Positions 1 through 9,421 of a DNA stretch of 26,228 nt are shown in pieces. The position numbers and the translations under genes were made by a program. The DNA is taken from assembly GCA_018398765.1 (NCBI GenBank), contig JAHBMJ010001779.1:1-26228 (forward strand), read 5' to 3'. The DNA comes from Chromera velia. Lineage: Eukaryota > Sar > Chromeraceae. The notes below the pieces were generated by a model, which made no database searches, had not been told where the DNA came from, and worked only from the letters and a program-made list of their open reading frames with translations. Position 1 is the first letter of the stretch; each line of letters opens with the position of its first letter.

Positions 1-2
1 CT

Positions 3-1043
3 GACTTGCCGCCTTCCGGTGATGAGGGGTTTGATGCGATTCTTGTGGTGCTTTGCCGGCTCATTAAAGCAGTCGTCTTGATTCCAAGTCACAGCACAGC
101 AGGAGCAGAGGCGACCACACGGATCTACCGCCAGCACGTTTTGTGCAAGAAGGGCTTCCAGCGTCATATTGTCTGCGACCGTGACCCCCGTTTTGTCGCC
201 CGCTTTTGGCAGACCCTCCACGCCTCCAGCGGTTCAGAAGTCGATTTCGCGACTGCATCGCACCACGATACAGCGGGTGCCGCAGAGAGGATGAATCGCA
301 CCCTCAAGGAGGCTTTGCGGTGTCTGGTAGACACGAAACACTCCCGGTGGTCTGAATTTCTATGTGATGTGGAGTTTGCATACAACTCCTCTGTCCATGA
401 GGGGACTGGTTTTGCGCCCCTCGCTCTCGATGGTGGGAAGTCCCCGCTCATCCCTCCTGCTCTCAATCTCCCAGTCTCAGTCGAACCTTCTTTCGACGCA
501 AAGGAATTTCTGGAGGAGCACAGCTAGATGATCGCTGCAGCGAGAGATTCACTCCGCTCAGCCCAACAAGTCATGACCCGAAACGCGAATCGCCGTCGGC
601 GTCCTGCCGAAAACATCCGAGTAGGAGATTACATCCTGGTGCACCGCACGTGGTGGCCACGTCCTGTAGGGAAGGGGGAGGAATATGCCAGGAAACTTGA
701 TTCAGTTTGGTTTGGTCCATTCGAAGTTGAGACCGTTCTGCCTCGAGACAATCTGGAGGTTGTTTTGCCTGCTGGGAGCAGGAAACACCCTATCATTCAC
801 ACATCGTTGTGCAAGCCTTACCGTCAGCCGAGTGGGGAGACTCGCCCCCCGTCTGTCCGCATGCCCGCTTGGGCCGAGGAGGAGTATGAAGTCGAGAAAG
901 TCCTTGCAGTCCGAGGGAGGGGCAAGGCCAAGCAGTACAAGGTTCTTTGGAGGGGATACCCATTAGAAGACGCATCATGGGAGCCCCTGTCGTCATTGAA
1001 GAATGCAAAACAAGCGATTGCCAATTTTCATGCTTCGGCCTGA
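3..1043 (+). pseudogene. Ty3/gypsy chromovirus pol 3' end: integrase, GPF/Y module, chromodomain; one in-frame TAG
   Basis: This is the C-terminal part of a Ty3/gypsy polyprotein; the frame is already open at the left window edge, so the first catalytic Asp lies outside. It starts at a DLPPS motif. The integrase core shows CDRDPRF and, exactly 35 residues after its first D, the E of GAAERMNRTL, a DX35E spacing. A TAG at 525-527 interrupts the frame, and homology continues in the same frame from 528. Counting from 528, a GPF/Y module (WFGPFEV) lies at residues 61-67 and a chromodomain at 119-170. The chromodomain keeps all three HP1-type aromatic-cage positions: Y120 (EYEVEKVL), W141 and Y144 (LWRGYP), plus SWEP. 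In chromoviruses this domain is thought to steer integration to methyl-H3K9 chromatin. The true end is TGA at 1041-1043. The copy is probably dead because of the TAG, unless it is read through. Confidence 0.9.
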
Positions 1044-1061
1044 GTGAGGCGCACAGGCCAT

Positions 1062-1076
1062 AGAGGGGGGAGAGGG
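1062..1076 (+). other. Polypurine tract of the gypsy element
   Basis: A G-rich purine run (AGAGGGGGGAGAGGG) lies 18 bases after the pol stop codon. That is where a chromovirus would prime plus-strand synthesis, and the sequence just after it would be the 3' LTR. Confidence 0.6.
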
Positions 1077-1395
1077 CACGTTACGTTGTGGCTTGTACGG
1101 CGACTTGATCACCCGCCAAACTTGCTAGAACTGGGACTGGGAAACTAACTTCGCAATACTAAGCCCGGCCGGCATTAATTAAGTGCACTAAGAGAATTAA
1201 GTGACAGACTGACAATACAGAGAAAGAAATAATAGACTTGCAATACAGAAATAAATAGAAGCATGCCGTACAGTCTTCGTCCATCTGTATCGCTTGAATG
1301 GAGTCCTTGGAAGTGAACTCTGACTGACAGACTTAAGGAGGTAAGGTACGATAAGTCTCCAACTAGACTACGTTCTTAGTCTAGGAGGAAATCTG
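1077..1395 (+). mobile_element. Candidate gypsy 3' LTR or LTR remnant
   Basis: No coding potential is visible. Position right after the polypurine tract makes this the expected 3' LTR, and CGTTACG near its start resembles the TGTTACG seen at many chromoviral LTR starts. Several AATAAAT-like stretches near 1225-1258 could serve polyadenylation. No partner LTR is in the window and no clear CA end was found, so the right border is arbitrary and set by the next recognisable frame. Confidence 0.35.
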
Positions 1396-1396
1396 A

Positions 1397-1768
1397 CGGA
1401 AGGAATTGAGGAGAGGGCAGGAGGAGCTGGAGTTTGTTCCTGTTGAGCAGTCAATCGCAGTCAGAAGGGAGGTGGAAGATGAACCCGTACAGGACGTGCA
1501 AGCCACGCATGTGGACGACATTTTCGGGGTAGGGGAGAGAACGGAGGAGGCGTTCGATGTGTTGGGGGAGAGATTCAAGATCGGTTCCCGAACAAAAGTG
1601 AATGTGGGGTCCAAGGCAAAGTATATTGGGATGGACATATACCGTCCCGATGCACATACCTTCGAACTCACGTCCAAGAGTTACCTCGAAGGCATTGACG
1701 TCGATGCAATCCCGGGGAAACTGAAGAAATCCCTGTCTAAAAAAGACGTCGTTCCAGCCGAGGAGCAA
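1397..1768 (+). pseudogene. Ty1/copia reverse transcriptase fragment
   Basis: An internal piece of a copia-type reverse transcriptase, open from 1397 after a TGA at 1394-1396, with no start codon of its own. The palm motif appears as ATHVDDIFGVG, with the catalytic HVDD at 1508-1519; most copia enzymes have YVDD. It is followed by GERFKIGS and KYIGMDI, matching the usual F-K/G-x-I stretches downstream of the active site. Homology ends around PAEEQ, where repeat S begins abruptly at about 1769. The missing thumb and RNase H part of a similar element is found next to other S copies at 4913 and 9413. Fingers, integrase and gag are absent here. Confidence 0.75.
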
Positions 1769-2053
1769 TATAGGCCGGCCACGAGCGGCGGGCAGGTGAC
1801 GGGCCCGCGGAGTGGCGGCGCCGCAAAGCATTACAAGAGGAGCCGTGAGGCGCACGCGGACTTCAATAAATGTGGCACGACGCAGAACGAACTGAAGTGA
1901 CATCGATCGGCCTGTCTGCTTGAAATGCAGCGATTGACTCTATTGTTCAAGGGAACATTGTATGAACTCTTCTAGGTCAAACTCTTACCCTCTTTGTCTA
2001 AAGGGTGTACACAGACAACGCCTGAACCTACTAGCCCCGTACAGACGTTACAG
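1769..2053 (+). repeat. Repeat S, copy 1
   Basis: A 0.28-kb segment starting TATAGGCCGGCC and ending in CGTACAGACnTTAC. It is shared with 4641-4921 and 9141-9421, with differences that are mostly transitions. Its left 60 bases are very GC-rich. Here it adjoins the copia reverse transcriptase piece; at the other two sites it adjoins the copia RNase H piece. It may be an insertion inside the parental copia element. No terminal inverted repeats were seen. Confidence 0.7.
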
Positions 2054-2241
2054 TGTGGTAGAGCAGAGCAGGTTTCGACCAGGTTGACTAAATTGTTCGC
2101 TGAGCGCAGCTCTGAGGTATCGCAGCCTCACTGCTCCGGACTCGTGAACCCAGAAGTCAGATTGATGAAGCTGCGTTGCATATTTCTGCGAGTACACATC
2201 GCTCTTCATTCTCTGAGAAATCAGTAGTTTGAAACCTGTGA

Positions 2242-3258
2242 GTTTCTTGCAAGGAGATAGATAGATTCAGTCTGGTGTCAGCGTTGGAGAAAGTGTCGAT
2301 GTTGTTGGAGCAGGCTGAGAGATTGAAGCAGAATACATTTCTTGAAATCACCCGCCATCCACAGGAAGCATTCTCTAAGATGAGAGAGATTGCTCAAGGT
2401 ATTCTGGAGGTGATTTGTATGGACGATGTGAAGACTGCATCGACTGCCACCGGGAGGGAGGCCAACGTGTCTGTTGCAGCTGTTCAGACGTCTCAGGTGC
2501 GGAGAAAGAGAACCAGAAGGAGTCGTCGCATGACGGCAGCTGCGTGGGGGAAGGAGATGTTTGCTTTGTACATAGCAACGCCGACATCCAAGGTAGCACG
2601 CGTTGTGAAAGAGAGCATTCAGGAGTATGGAGTTCCTCAGAAGCCGCGTCATATTCAAACTGCACGAAGAACGTGCATTCCACTCTCGAAAACCAAGTCT
2701 TCTGTGGAAATGTCTCCGCTCGTTGCTTCTTCACGACTGGAAGCAGACAGAAGGTATGTGTCTGTAACGTCTAGTCAGGAGGGTGAAGGGGGTGAAGGAA
2801 ATGAGAGGCAACGAAGTGCAAGGACCCCAAAAGAGGTACTTGGGACTGAAGTGTTGTCACCTTCACAGTCTGAAAGAGGCTCTGTGTGCCACTTCAAGTA
2901 CCCAAGTGCGAAGAAGAAAGAGAGTGTGAAGAAAGGAGACGATGGGGCGCCAATGCAGGTGCCCGACCCAGTGAAAAAGATTGATTGTTCTCCTTAGGCT
3001 GGAAAGGCGGTATCGTCTTCTGAATCAGGGTTGTTTGGCGATGGAACGCTAAGATTTGCTGATACGTGGGGTCCTGTAGTATATATTGGAGGAATGTGGA
3101 GAGAGGATACAAAGAAGTTGAATGAGATGGCGGAGAGAGAACTAGAGAGGGAAAAGCTTGCCTATCAGGAACGTGAAGGCAGAGCCGAGAGGGCACGAAT
3201 ACGAAGACAGAGGAAGAAGGAGAGACGCAAAGAACACTTGCAAGAGCGTGAATGGTGA
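2242..3258 (+). pseudogene. Unrecognised reading frame with in-frame TAG and a highly charged helical C-terminus
   Basis: The frame opens at 2242 with only a GTG near its start (2275); the first ATG is about 36 codons later. An upstream exon ending before the AG near 2270 is possible. Residues 1-60 look helical. The middle is rich in Ser, Lys and Arg with a basic patch (QVRRKRTRRSRR). A TAG at 2995-2997 interrupts, and the same frame continues to TGA at 3256-3258. The tail is a strongly charged coiled-coil-like helix (ERELEREKLAYQEREGR). No domain is recognised. A gag-like or accessory protein of one of the retroelements is possible, but this is a guess from location. Everything from 2808 on is repeated 4500 bases downstream. 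Confidence 0.4.
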
Positions 3259-3736
3259 AAAGCAGATGCAAGACGAGTGCTCAAAATGGATTAGTTCTGG
3301 CGACTGACGTGTGTTGAACTTCGGTCAGATCGTTTGGTGTGTGTGTTGTTTTTTTTGTATGATCGTATCGGATGTGTCGATTTTGTTGGAAAAAATTAAT
3401 TTGAGGGGGTAAGTGAGGAATAGTAAGGAATTGGGACATAAATGGAAAGGAATGAATGAGCTCCGAGTCATTCTGGGAGTAACTTGCTGCAGATAGTGAG
3501 AGAATGCGCACTGCTAGCAAGTGAAGAGGACAATTCAAGTGACAGGGAAGGAAGAGAAGCAAAACGGCTTTGTAGGGGGAAGGAGAAGAGCACAGCAGAT
3601 CTTGATCGAGTCTGATTCATTGATATCAATCTCGTGTCGATTTTTCTAGAGATTAGGTATGCACACTTTGTTTGGAATGATTGCTCCATACATGACTTTC
3701 ACACTGCTGTGCTGATAGAAGGAGTTATACACACAG
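3259..3736 (+). other. Non-coding stretch between hypothetical frames
   Basis: No gene is recognised. The DNA is purine-rich on the plus strand. It is copied at 7759-8236 with only transition differences. Confidence 0.5.
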
Positions 3737-3964
3737 ATGCAGAGATGGAGCGTAGCCTCAGTCATCAGAAAGAGCACCGTTGACGACCGTATTGAGCTCC
3801 TGTACGGTCGTGCACACTCTTGGTTACCCAGACTCCAAAGTGCATTACCAGTTGATTGCAGTGGGGTCGCGCCCTATACATACGCAATGATACACAATGG
3901 AAACGGAATGTTCATGAATGTCCCAGTCATCCAGTTGCCTGAGGTTGTGCCTCAGCATGCCTGA
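3737..3964 (+). CDS. Small hypothetical frame, 75 aa (copy 1)
   Basis: Starts with ATG and ends with TGA. No family is recognised; the C-terminal half contains MIHNGNGMFMNVPVIQLPEV. The copy at 8237-8464 differs at about 13 bases, at least half of which change an amino acid. That is close to neutral expectation and gives no sign of selection for a protein. It may simply be an open stretch of an old element. Confidence 0.2.
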   Translation: MQRWSVASVIRKSTVDDRIELLYGRAHSWLPRLQSALPVDCSGVAPYTYAMIHNGNGMFMNVPVIQLPEVVPQHA

Positions 3965-4040
3965 GTATGTCAAAAACTCAAGGAGAAGACAAGGAGACTC
4001 GGAGTGTAGCTATGAGAGTAGACAGATGTGAGGTGTTACA

Positions 4041-4313
4041 ATGTGTGTGAGAGAAAGAGAGAGTGTAAAAAGAGAAAGGAAATGTGTGGACATATCAAGG
4101 CTGCCTGCGGTTATACTTGTGACTGCATGTCTTTACATTCTGACTGTCTTTCGTCTCTGTTCAGGTGAAGAGTGGGGACTAAGGCAGTTAGGAAGGGAAA
4201 AGAGAAAAGGAAAGGAGAAAAAGAAAAGAAGGAGGATGAAAGTGTTGTCTGAGGTGTCAAATGCATTGATTGATCGAGAGATTGGTGTGAAAAGAAGAAA
4301 AACGAAAGCTTAA
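4041..4313 (+). CDS. Small hypothetical frame with one hydrophobic segment, 90 aa (copy 1)
   Basis: ATG to TAA. Basic N-terminus, one hydrophobic stretch near residues 22-41 (LPAVILVTACLYILTVF), then a very basic tail rich in KRKGKEKKKRRR. This would be a single-pass topology if expressed. A TTCAG followed by GT lies inside it, so it could instead span a splice site. The copy at 8541-8813 is open too. No homologous family is recognised. Confidence 0.2.
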   Translation: MCVRERESVKRERKCVDISRLPAVILVTACLYILTVFRLCSGEEWGLRQLGREKRKGKEKKKRRRMKVLSEVSNALIDREIGVKRRKTKA

Positions 4314-4315
4314 AA

Positions 4316-4639
4316 CCGAGCGTGGACGTCGGTCTTCACCAGTGGGCAGATGTGAGCCTGTCACACTCACTGATTGATGGTTTATAGGTATATGCGCATG
4401 CAGGTCGACAGCTAACCATAGGGACAAGGTTGGTGGTCTGTTGACCTATGCTGTGCTGTCACTCTGACTGTGCTGTGTCTGTTGACCTGTGCTGTGTATG
4501 TGTCCATACATACTACATAGTTTGTTTGTTCAGGTTTTACGTGCATATGGTGGAGCTGTATGTCAGAATTGATATGTGTGACAAATCTATGAAACAAAGG
4601 CAGGAGCCGAGCGTGGTCGTCGGCCTTGAGCAGCGGGCA
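4316..4639 (+). repeat. 33-bp direct repeat pair bracketing about 260 bp
   Basis: CCGAGCGTGGACGTCGG at 4316 and CCGAGCGTGGTCGTCGG at 4607 head two 33-base direct repeats (4316-4348 and 4607-4639) that match at most positions and end in GGGCA. The second abuts repeat S, whose own start repeats the theme (ACGAGCGGCGGGCAG). The arrangement recurs at 8816-9139. Intervening sequence is TG-rich with no gene recognised. Confidence 0.55.
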
Positions 4640-4640
4640 A

Positions 4641-4921
4641 GTATAGGCCGGCCACGAGCGGCGGGCAGGTAATGGGCCCACGGAGTGGCGGCGCCGCAAG
4701 GCATTGCAAGAGGAGCCGTGAGGCGCACGCGGACTTCAATAAATGTGGCACAACGCAGAATGAACTGAAGTGACATCGATCGGCCTGTCTGCTCGAAATA
4801 CAGCGATTGACTCTGCTGTTCAAGGGAATGTTGTATGAACTCTTCTAGGTCAAACTCTTACCCTCCTTCTCTAAAAGGTGTACACAGATAATGCCTGAAC
4901 CTACTAGCCTCGTACAGACTT
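4641..4921 (+). repeat. Repeat S, copy 2
   Basis: The same segment as 1769-2053 and 9141-9421. It starts TATAGGCCGGCC immediately after the second 33-bp repeat and ends where copia RNase H homology begins. Confidence 0.7.
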
Positions 4922-5614
4922 TACAAGCAAGATGTGGACATGTCCCTACAGGGGGTCTATCAGGAGGCAAATGGTATGTTGGGGTGGGCTGTTCGTCTCA
5001 ACTGGAGGAGAGCACTCTGGTTTTCCCTCCTCAGCAAAGCAACCACCAAACCCACCGCCCGCTATCTCTCAGCAGTCAAGACAGCTATACACAGGTTGAA
5101 AACCCACAGAGAGCCCTTTGTCCTTCATGGCTTGAAGGGAAGAGAACTCCATCTCGCCGGCTATTCCGATGCTATGTGGAACCACCCGAAGTACGAAGGT
5201 AGGCAGGGGGACATGATGATGCTCAATGATGAGTCGTGGGATCTAAAACAAGATGGGCCTAAGAATGTCATCTCGTGGGACCTATTCAAGGATAAAAGCA
5301 AGCACAGCTCGTCATCAATTGGTGAGTTGATTGTCGTCTGTTGTCTGATCAAATGTATCCCAAGGTGTGTACGATTCATTCGAAAGTTGTGGGGGAGAGA
5401 TCCGATCATTTCGATCTTTGTCGACAATGGGGCACTACATGATTGGGTCAGATCAGGGATTTTGGACACAGACACCGAGTATCAGGGGATGCTCGATTAC
5501 GTCCTTCAGTAGATCCAGAAGTGGGAGATGCGTATGCAGTGGATCACCAGACGTGCACAGCCGGCAAATTATCTGTGCAAACCTATCTGGTTCACGGAAT
5601 CAATCTATAAATAA
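4913..5614 (+). pseudogene. Ty1/copia reverse transcriptase thumb and RNase H (copy 1); one in-frame TAG
   Basis: Copia-type C-terminus. YQEANGMLGWAVR matches the Y-R-x-x-V-G-x-L region, PTARYLSAVKTAIHRLK the P-T-x-x-H/Y-x-A-x-K region, and LHLAGYSDAMW the first RNase H block. NVISWDLFKDKSKHSSSSI with GE matches the I-S-W-x-S-K-K-Q...S-S-x-x-E block. ISIFVDNGA carries the next acidic site. A TAG at 5510-5512 stops the frame. Beyond it, in the same frame, WITRRAQPANYLCKPIW matches the expected W-I...P-A-D-x-L-T-K-P end, before TAA at 5612-5614. The stop therefore lies inside the protein, and CAG-to-TAG is the simplest origin. There is no start codon of its own. Confidence 0.8.
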
Positions 5615-5934
5615 AACAATTCGCAGTTTCGCTTGATTCATGCAGTATCGATCAAGCCTGTGATCTATTAAATGATTCACTTGCTCACCTGTTTGGGGGG
5701 TGAATCAGAACGGCGCAATGCGTGCGCGAATATTTGCAAACATGCAGAAATAAAATAAAATAAAATAAAATGCATGCATGCAAAAGCATGTTTGAGGCAA
5801 TTCAAATTGACGTCCATGCATTCGTGGTCAATGCAAGACACAAAAGCAGACAAAGACTACTTTGGGCAACTGCCAGAGGTTTTACGTAAGAAGTAGATCT
5901 TCATGTCGGACATGTCTAGAGCGCTAGCTCTTTC
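5615..5934 (+). mobile_element. Candidate copia polypurine tract and LTR start; (AAAAT)n run
   Basis: No gene is seen. TTTGGGGGG at 5692-5700 followed by TGAATCAG resembles a polypurine tract and LTR start at the right distance after RNase H. A short (AAAAT)n tract lies at about 5749-5770, followed by TGCATGCATGC. No second LTR is available to confirm. The copy is at 10115-10434. Confidence 0.3.
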
Positions 5935-6540
5935 TGCTATCCAAAAACCTGAAAATTCCCGAAAATCCAAAAACCCAGAAATCCCGAACAATCCCGAAAA
6001 TGCCGCACGTACAATCTGAAAAATCCAAAAACCTGAGAATCCCAAAAAGTCCTAAAAATCCAAAAACCCGAAAATCTCGAAAAATCCTAAAAATCCCGAA
6101 AATCCCAAAAATATAATATAATCCCGAACAGTCCTGAAAATCCGAAATCCCGAAAATTGAAAAACCTAAAAATCCTAAAAATATAATACAATCCCGAACA
6201 GTCCGGAAAATCTGAAATCCCGAAAATTCAAAAACCTAAAAATCCCAAAAAATTAATCCAAAAACCCGAAAATCCCGAAAAACGGAAATCTAAAAAATCC
6301 TGAAAATCCCGAACAGTCCCGAAAATCCAAAATCCCGAAAATCAAAAATCCCAAAAATCCCGAAAATTTAAAAATAAAAAAAAAAAAACCGAAAATCCTG
6401 AACAATCCCAATTAATTCCAATTATAATCCTGAAAATCCAAAAACCCGAAAATCCCGGGAAATCCCAAATTTAAATCCCGAAAATCCCGAAAAATCCCGA
6501 AAATCCAAAATCGTATAAAATCCCAAAAATCCCGACCCAT
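5935..6540 (+). repeat. Degenerate CCCGAAAAT satellite, block R1
   Basis: About 600 bases of head-to-tail short units of roughly 8-10 bases, such as AATCCCGAA, AATCCAAAA and ACCCGAAAAT, with almost no G outside CG. Many unit variants differ as CCCGA, CCCAA, CCTGA or CTCAA, that is by transitions. Similar blocks lie at 10435-11104 and 11448-12111, each directly upstream of a copy of the exostosin 5' flank. Minus-strand open frames rich in FGISDF or FRDFSGF arise from the repeat and are not taken as genes. Confidence 0.85.
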
Positions 6541-6865
6541 GCATGTATGACTTTTTTTTTAGACATGCAACGCGGGCAATACGTTAATTCACTCTCAGAC
6601 AATGATCTCTCAGACATATCTCAGACATTCTCAGACTGAGCAGTCAGTCACTGTGAGGCATCAGTGAGGCTATCCGAGGCTCAGAGATGCTCAGAGCAGC
6701 TCTTGAGTTTGAGCTTGCGTCCTGCTTGGACTCAGTGTCCTGTTCCGACCTCCGTGTGAGCTCAATATCATGTAGCAGAGAGTTGTTTCTGGATGAAGTC
6801 TGTATGAGACAGACAACAGTCTCAAAGTTTCTTGGCTGACTCCATGTGATCGATCCTGCGATATT
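6541..6865 (+). promoter_or_regulatory. Exostosin 5' flank, copy P1
   Basis: A copy of the region directly upstream of the glycosyltransferase start codon. It contains a poly-T run, ACGCGGGCAATACG, then CTCAGAC repeated four times within about 50 bases, and runs up to the ATG at 6866. It is nearly identical to P3 (12112-12430). Promoter function is inferred only from position. Confidence 0.55.
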
Positions 6866-7307
6866 ATGCATCTGTGGAGTGGAATACCTTTGGGTCTCCT
6901 GGTTGTGGCCGCATGTCTTTTCTGTCAAGACTGCACAAGAGCCACAGTGGAGGGTATGGCACTTTCAGTTTCAGGCAAAGGGGATTCAAAGTCGGAAGTT
7001 TGCGTTCAAAATGACCTTGACATCAATCCCGTCTCCTTCTACATGTACCCACCAGTCCTCTTCTGTGGCTACACCGACTGCCTCAACGAACGACAACCTG
7101 ATTTCAAGTACGGGAGTGGACCTGTGCTGATTCGACAGCTGGTAAACCACCCATGGAGGGATGGACCATCTGATGCTGAGATTTGTATTGTCCCAGTTTT
7201 GTTTGATCACCTAACTCTTGGGTGGTGCGCGGGAACCCTTGAGCAGCATCTGTTGCAGGCGCGTCAGGTGATTGAAGAGGAGGACGCATGAGATCTGAAG
7301 AGGTGTC
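6866..7307 (+). pseudogene. Truncated copy of exostosin exon 1
   Basis: Homologous to the first exon of the gene at 12431, with the same hydrophobic N-terminal signal (GLLVVAACLFC) and the same GPVLIRQL...HPWRDGPSDAEICIVP region. The frame runs 141 codons to TGA at 7289-7291. The intact gene has CGA at that place, so the stop comes from a C-to-T change. Homology ends at about 7307, where U2 starts, and exons 2-5 are missing. Most other differences from the gene are transitions with T or A in this copy. If transcribed from P1 it would give a short secreted protein lacking the catalytic half. It is most likely a dead duplication product. Confidence 0.8.
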
Positions 7308-7758
7308 GCAACGAAGTGCAAGGACCCCAAAAGAAGTACTTGGGACTGAAGTGTTGTCACCTTCACAGTCTGAAAGAGGCTCTGTGTGCCACTCCAAGTA
7401 CCCAAGTGCAAAGAAGAAAGAGAGTGTGAAGAAAGGAGACGATAGGGCGCCAATGTAGGTGCCTGACCCAGTGAAAAAGATTGATTGTTCTCCTTAGGCT
7501 AGAAAGGCGGTATCGTCTTCTGAATCAGGGTTATTTGGCGATGGAACGCCAAGATTTGCTGATATGTGGGGTCCTATGGTATATATTAGAGGAATGTGGA
7601 GAGAGGATACAAAGAAGTTGAATGAGATGGCGGAGAGAGAACTAGAGAGGGAAAAGCTTGCCTATCAGGAACGTGAAGGCAGAGCCGAGAGGGCACGAAT
7701 GCAAAGACAGAAGAAGAAGGAGAGACGCAAAGAACGCTTGCAAGAGCGTGAATGGTGA
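7308..7758 (+). pseudogene. Copy 2 of the charged hypothetical C-terminus
   Basis: Corresponds to 2808-3258. It has an extra in-frame TAG at 7456-7458 where copy 1 reads CAG (2956-2958), and it shares the TAG found in copy 1 (here 7495-7497). The charged helix after that stop is open to TGA at 7756-7758. It lacks the first half of the protein. Confidence 0.6.
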
Positions 7759-8236
7759 AAAGCAGATGCGAGACGAGTGCTCAAAACGGATTAGTTCTGG
7801 CGACTGACGTGTGTTGAACTTCGGTCAGATCGTTTGGTGTGCGTGTTGTTTTTTTTGTATGATCGTATCGGATGTGTCGATTTTGTTGGAAAAAATTAAT
7901 TTGAGGGGGTGAGTGAGGAATAGTAAGGAATTGGGACATAAATGGAAAGGAATGAATGAGCTCCGAGTCGTTCTGGGAGTAACTTGCTGCAGATAGTGAG
8001 AGAATGCGCACTGCTAGCAAGTGGAGAGGACAATTCAAGTGACAGGGAAGGAAGAGAAGCAAAACGGCTTTGTAGGGGGAAGGAGAAGAGCACAGCAAAT
8101 CTCAATCGAGTCTGACTCGTTGATATCAATCTCGTATCGATTTTTCTAGAGATCAGGTATGCACACTTTGTTTGGAATGATTGCTCTATGCATGACTTTC
8201 ATACTGCTGTGCTGATAGAAGGAGTTATACACACAG
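7759..8236 (+). other. Non-coding stretch, copy of 3259-3736
   Basis: No gene is seen. It matches its U1 counterpart without gaps. Confidence 0.5.
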
Positions 8237-8464
8237 ATGCAGAGATGGAGCGTAGCCTCAGTCATCAGAGGGAGCACCGTTGACGACCGTATTGAGCTCC
8301 TGTACGGTCGTGCGCACTCTTGGTTGTCCAGACTCCAAAGTGCATTACCAGTTGATTGCAGTGGGGTCACGCCCTACACATATGCAATAATACACAATGG
8401 AAACGGAATGTTCATGAATGTCCCAGTCATCCAGTTGCCTGAGGTCGCGTCTCAGCATGCCTGA
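8237..8464 (+). CDS. Small hypothetical frame, 75 aa (copy 2)
   Basis: Duplicate of 3737-3964 with about six amino-acid replacements. All observed base differences are transitions. There is no recognised family and no sign of selection. Confidence 0.2.
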   Translation: MQRWSVASVIRGSTVDDRIELLYGRAHSWLSRLQSALPVDCSGVTPYTYAIIHNGNGMFMNVPVIQLPEVASQHA

Positions 8465-8540
8465 GTATGTCAAAAACTCAAGGAGAAGACAGGGAGACTT
8501 GGAGTGTAGCTGTAAGAGTAGACAGATGTGAGGTGTCACG

Positions 8541-8813
8541 ATGTGTGTGAGAGAAAGAGAGAGTGTGAAAAGAGAAAGGAAATGTGTGGACATATCAAGG
8601 CTGCCTGTGGTTATACTTGTGACTGTATGTCTTTACATTCTGACTGTCTTTCGTCTCTGTTCAGGTGAAGAGTGGGGACTAAGGCAGTTAGGAAGGGAAA
8701 AGAGAAAAGGAAAGGAGAAAAAGAAAAGAAGGAGGATGAAGGTGTTGTCTGAGGTGTCAAATGCATTGATTGATCGAGGGATTGGTGTGAAAAGAAGAAA
8801 AACGAAAGCTTGA
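8541..8813 (+). CDS. Small hypothetical frame with hydrophobic segment, 90 aa (copy 2)
   Basis: Duplicate of 4041-4313 with the same hydrophobic stretch and basic tail. Only a few conservative replacements separate the copies. It ends in TGA where copy 1 has TAA, again a transition. Confidence 0.2.
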   Translation: MCVRERESVKRERKCVDISRLPVVILVTVCLYILTVFRLCSGEEWGLRQLGREKRKGKEKKKRRRMKVLSEVSNALIDRGIGVKRRKTKA

Positions 8814-8815
8814 AA

Positions 8816-9139
8816 TCGAGCGTGGACGTCGGTCTTCACTAGCGGGCAGATGTGAGCCTGTCACACTCACTGATCAATGGTTTATGGGTATATGCGCATG
8901 CAGGTTGACAGCTAACTATAGGGACAAGGTTGGTGGTCTGTTGACCTGTGCTGTGCTGTCACTCTAACTGTGCTGTGTCTGTTGACCTGTGCTGTATGTG
9001 TGTCCATACATATTACATAGTTTGTTTGTTCAGGTTTTACGTGCATATGGTGAAGCTGTGTGTCAGAATTGATGTGTGTGACAAATCTATGAAACAAAGG
9101 CAGGAGCCGAGCGTGGTTTTCGGCCTTGACCAGCGGGCA
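8816..9139 (+). repeat. 33-bp direct repeat pair, copy in U2
   Basis: Counterpart of 4316-4639. The second repeat here starts CCGAGCGTGGTTTTCGG and holds two of the few transversions seen between the units. Confidence 0.5.
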
Positions 9140-9140
9140 A

Positions 9141-9421
9141 GTATAGGCCGGCCATAAGCGGCGGGCAAGCGATGGGCCCGCGGAGTGGCGGCGCCGCAAG
9201 GCATTGCAAGAGGAGCCGTGAGGCGCACATGGACTTCAATAAATGTGGCACGACGCAGAACGAAGTGAAGTGATATCGATCGGCCTATCTGCTCGAAATG
9301 TAGCAATTGACTCTGCTGTTCGAGGGAACGTTGTATGAACTCTTCTAGGTCAAACTCTTACCCTCCTTCTCTAAACGGTATACACAGATAATGCCTGAAC
9401 CTACTAGCCCTGTACAGACTT
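9141..9421 (+). repeat. Repeat S, copy 3
   Basis: Same segment as 1769-2053 and 4641-4921. It carries several CG-to-TA type double changes relative to the other two (for example CATAAGC where they have CACGAGC). Confidence 0.7.

Larger units (their letters stand above)
2808..7307 (+). repeat. Tandem array unit U1 (4500 bp)
   Basis: Homology with 7308 onward begins at GCAACGAAGTGCAAGG. It stays at an exact 4500-base offset from about 2811 to at least 5640 with no gap, then drifts by small indels inside the satellite. By eye the two units differ by about 120 transitions and 5 transversions over that 2.8 kb. U1 ends inside exostosin exon 1, joined at about 7307 to the start of U2 with only 1-2 bases of microhomology. 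Contents in order: charged frame tail, two small hypothetical frames, repeat S, copia RNase H, CCCGAAAAT satellite, exostosin 5' flank and truncated exon 1. Confidence 0.9.

Noticed and set aside
2275-2997. Calling this frame a retroelement gag
   Set aside because: No zinc knuckle or capsid motif is visible; location alone is not enough.
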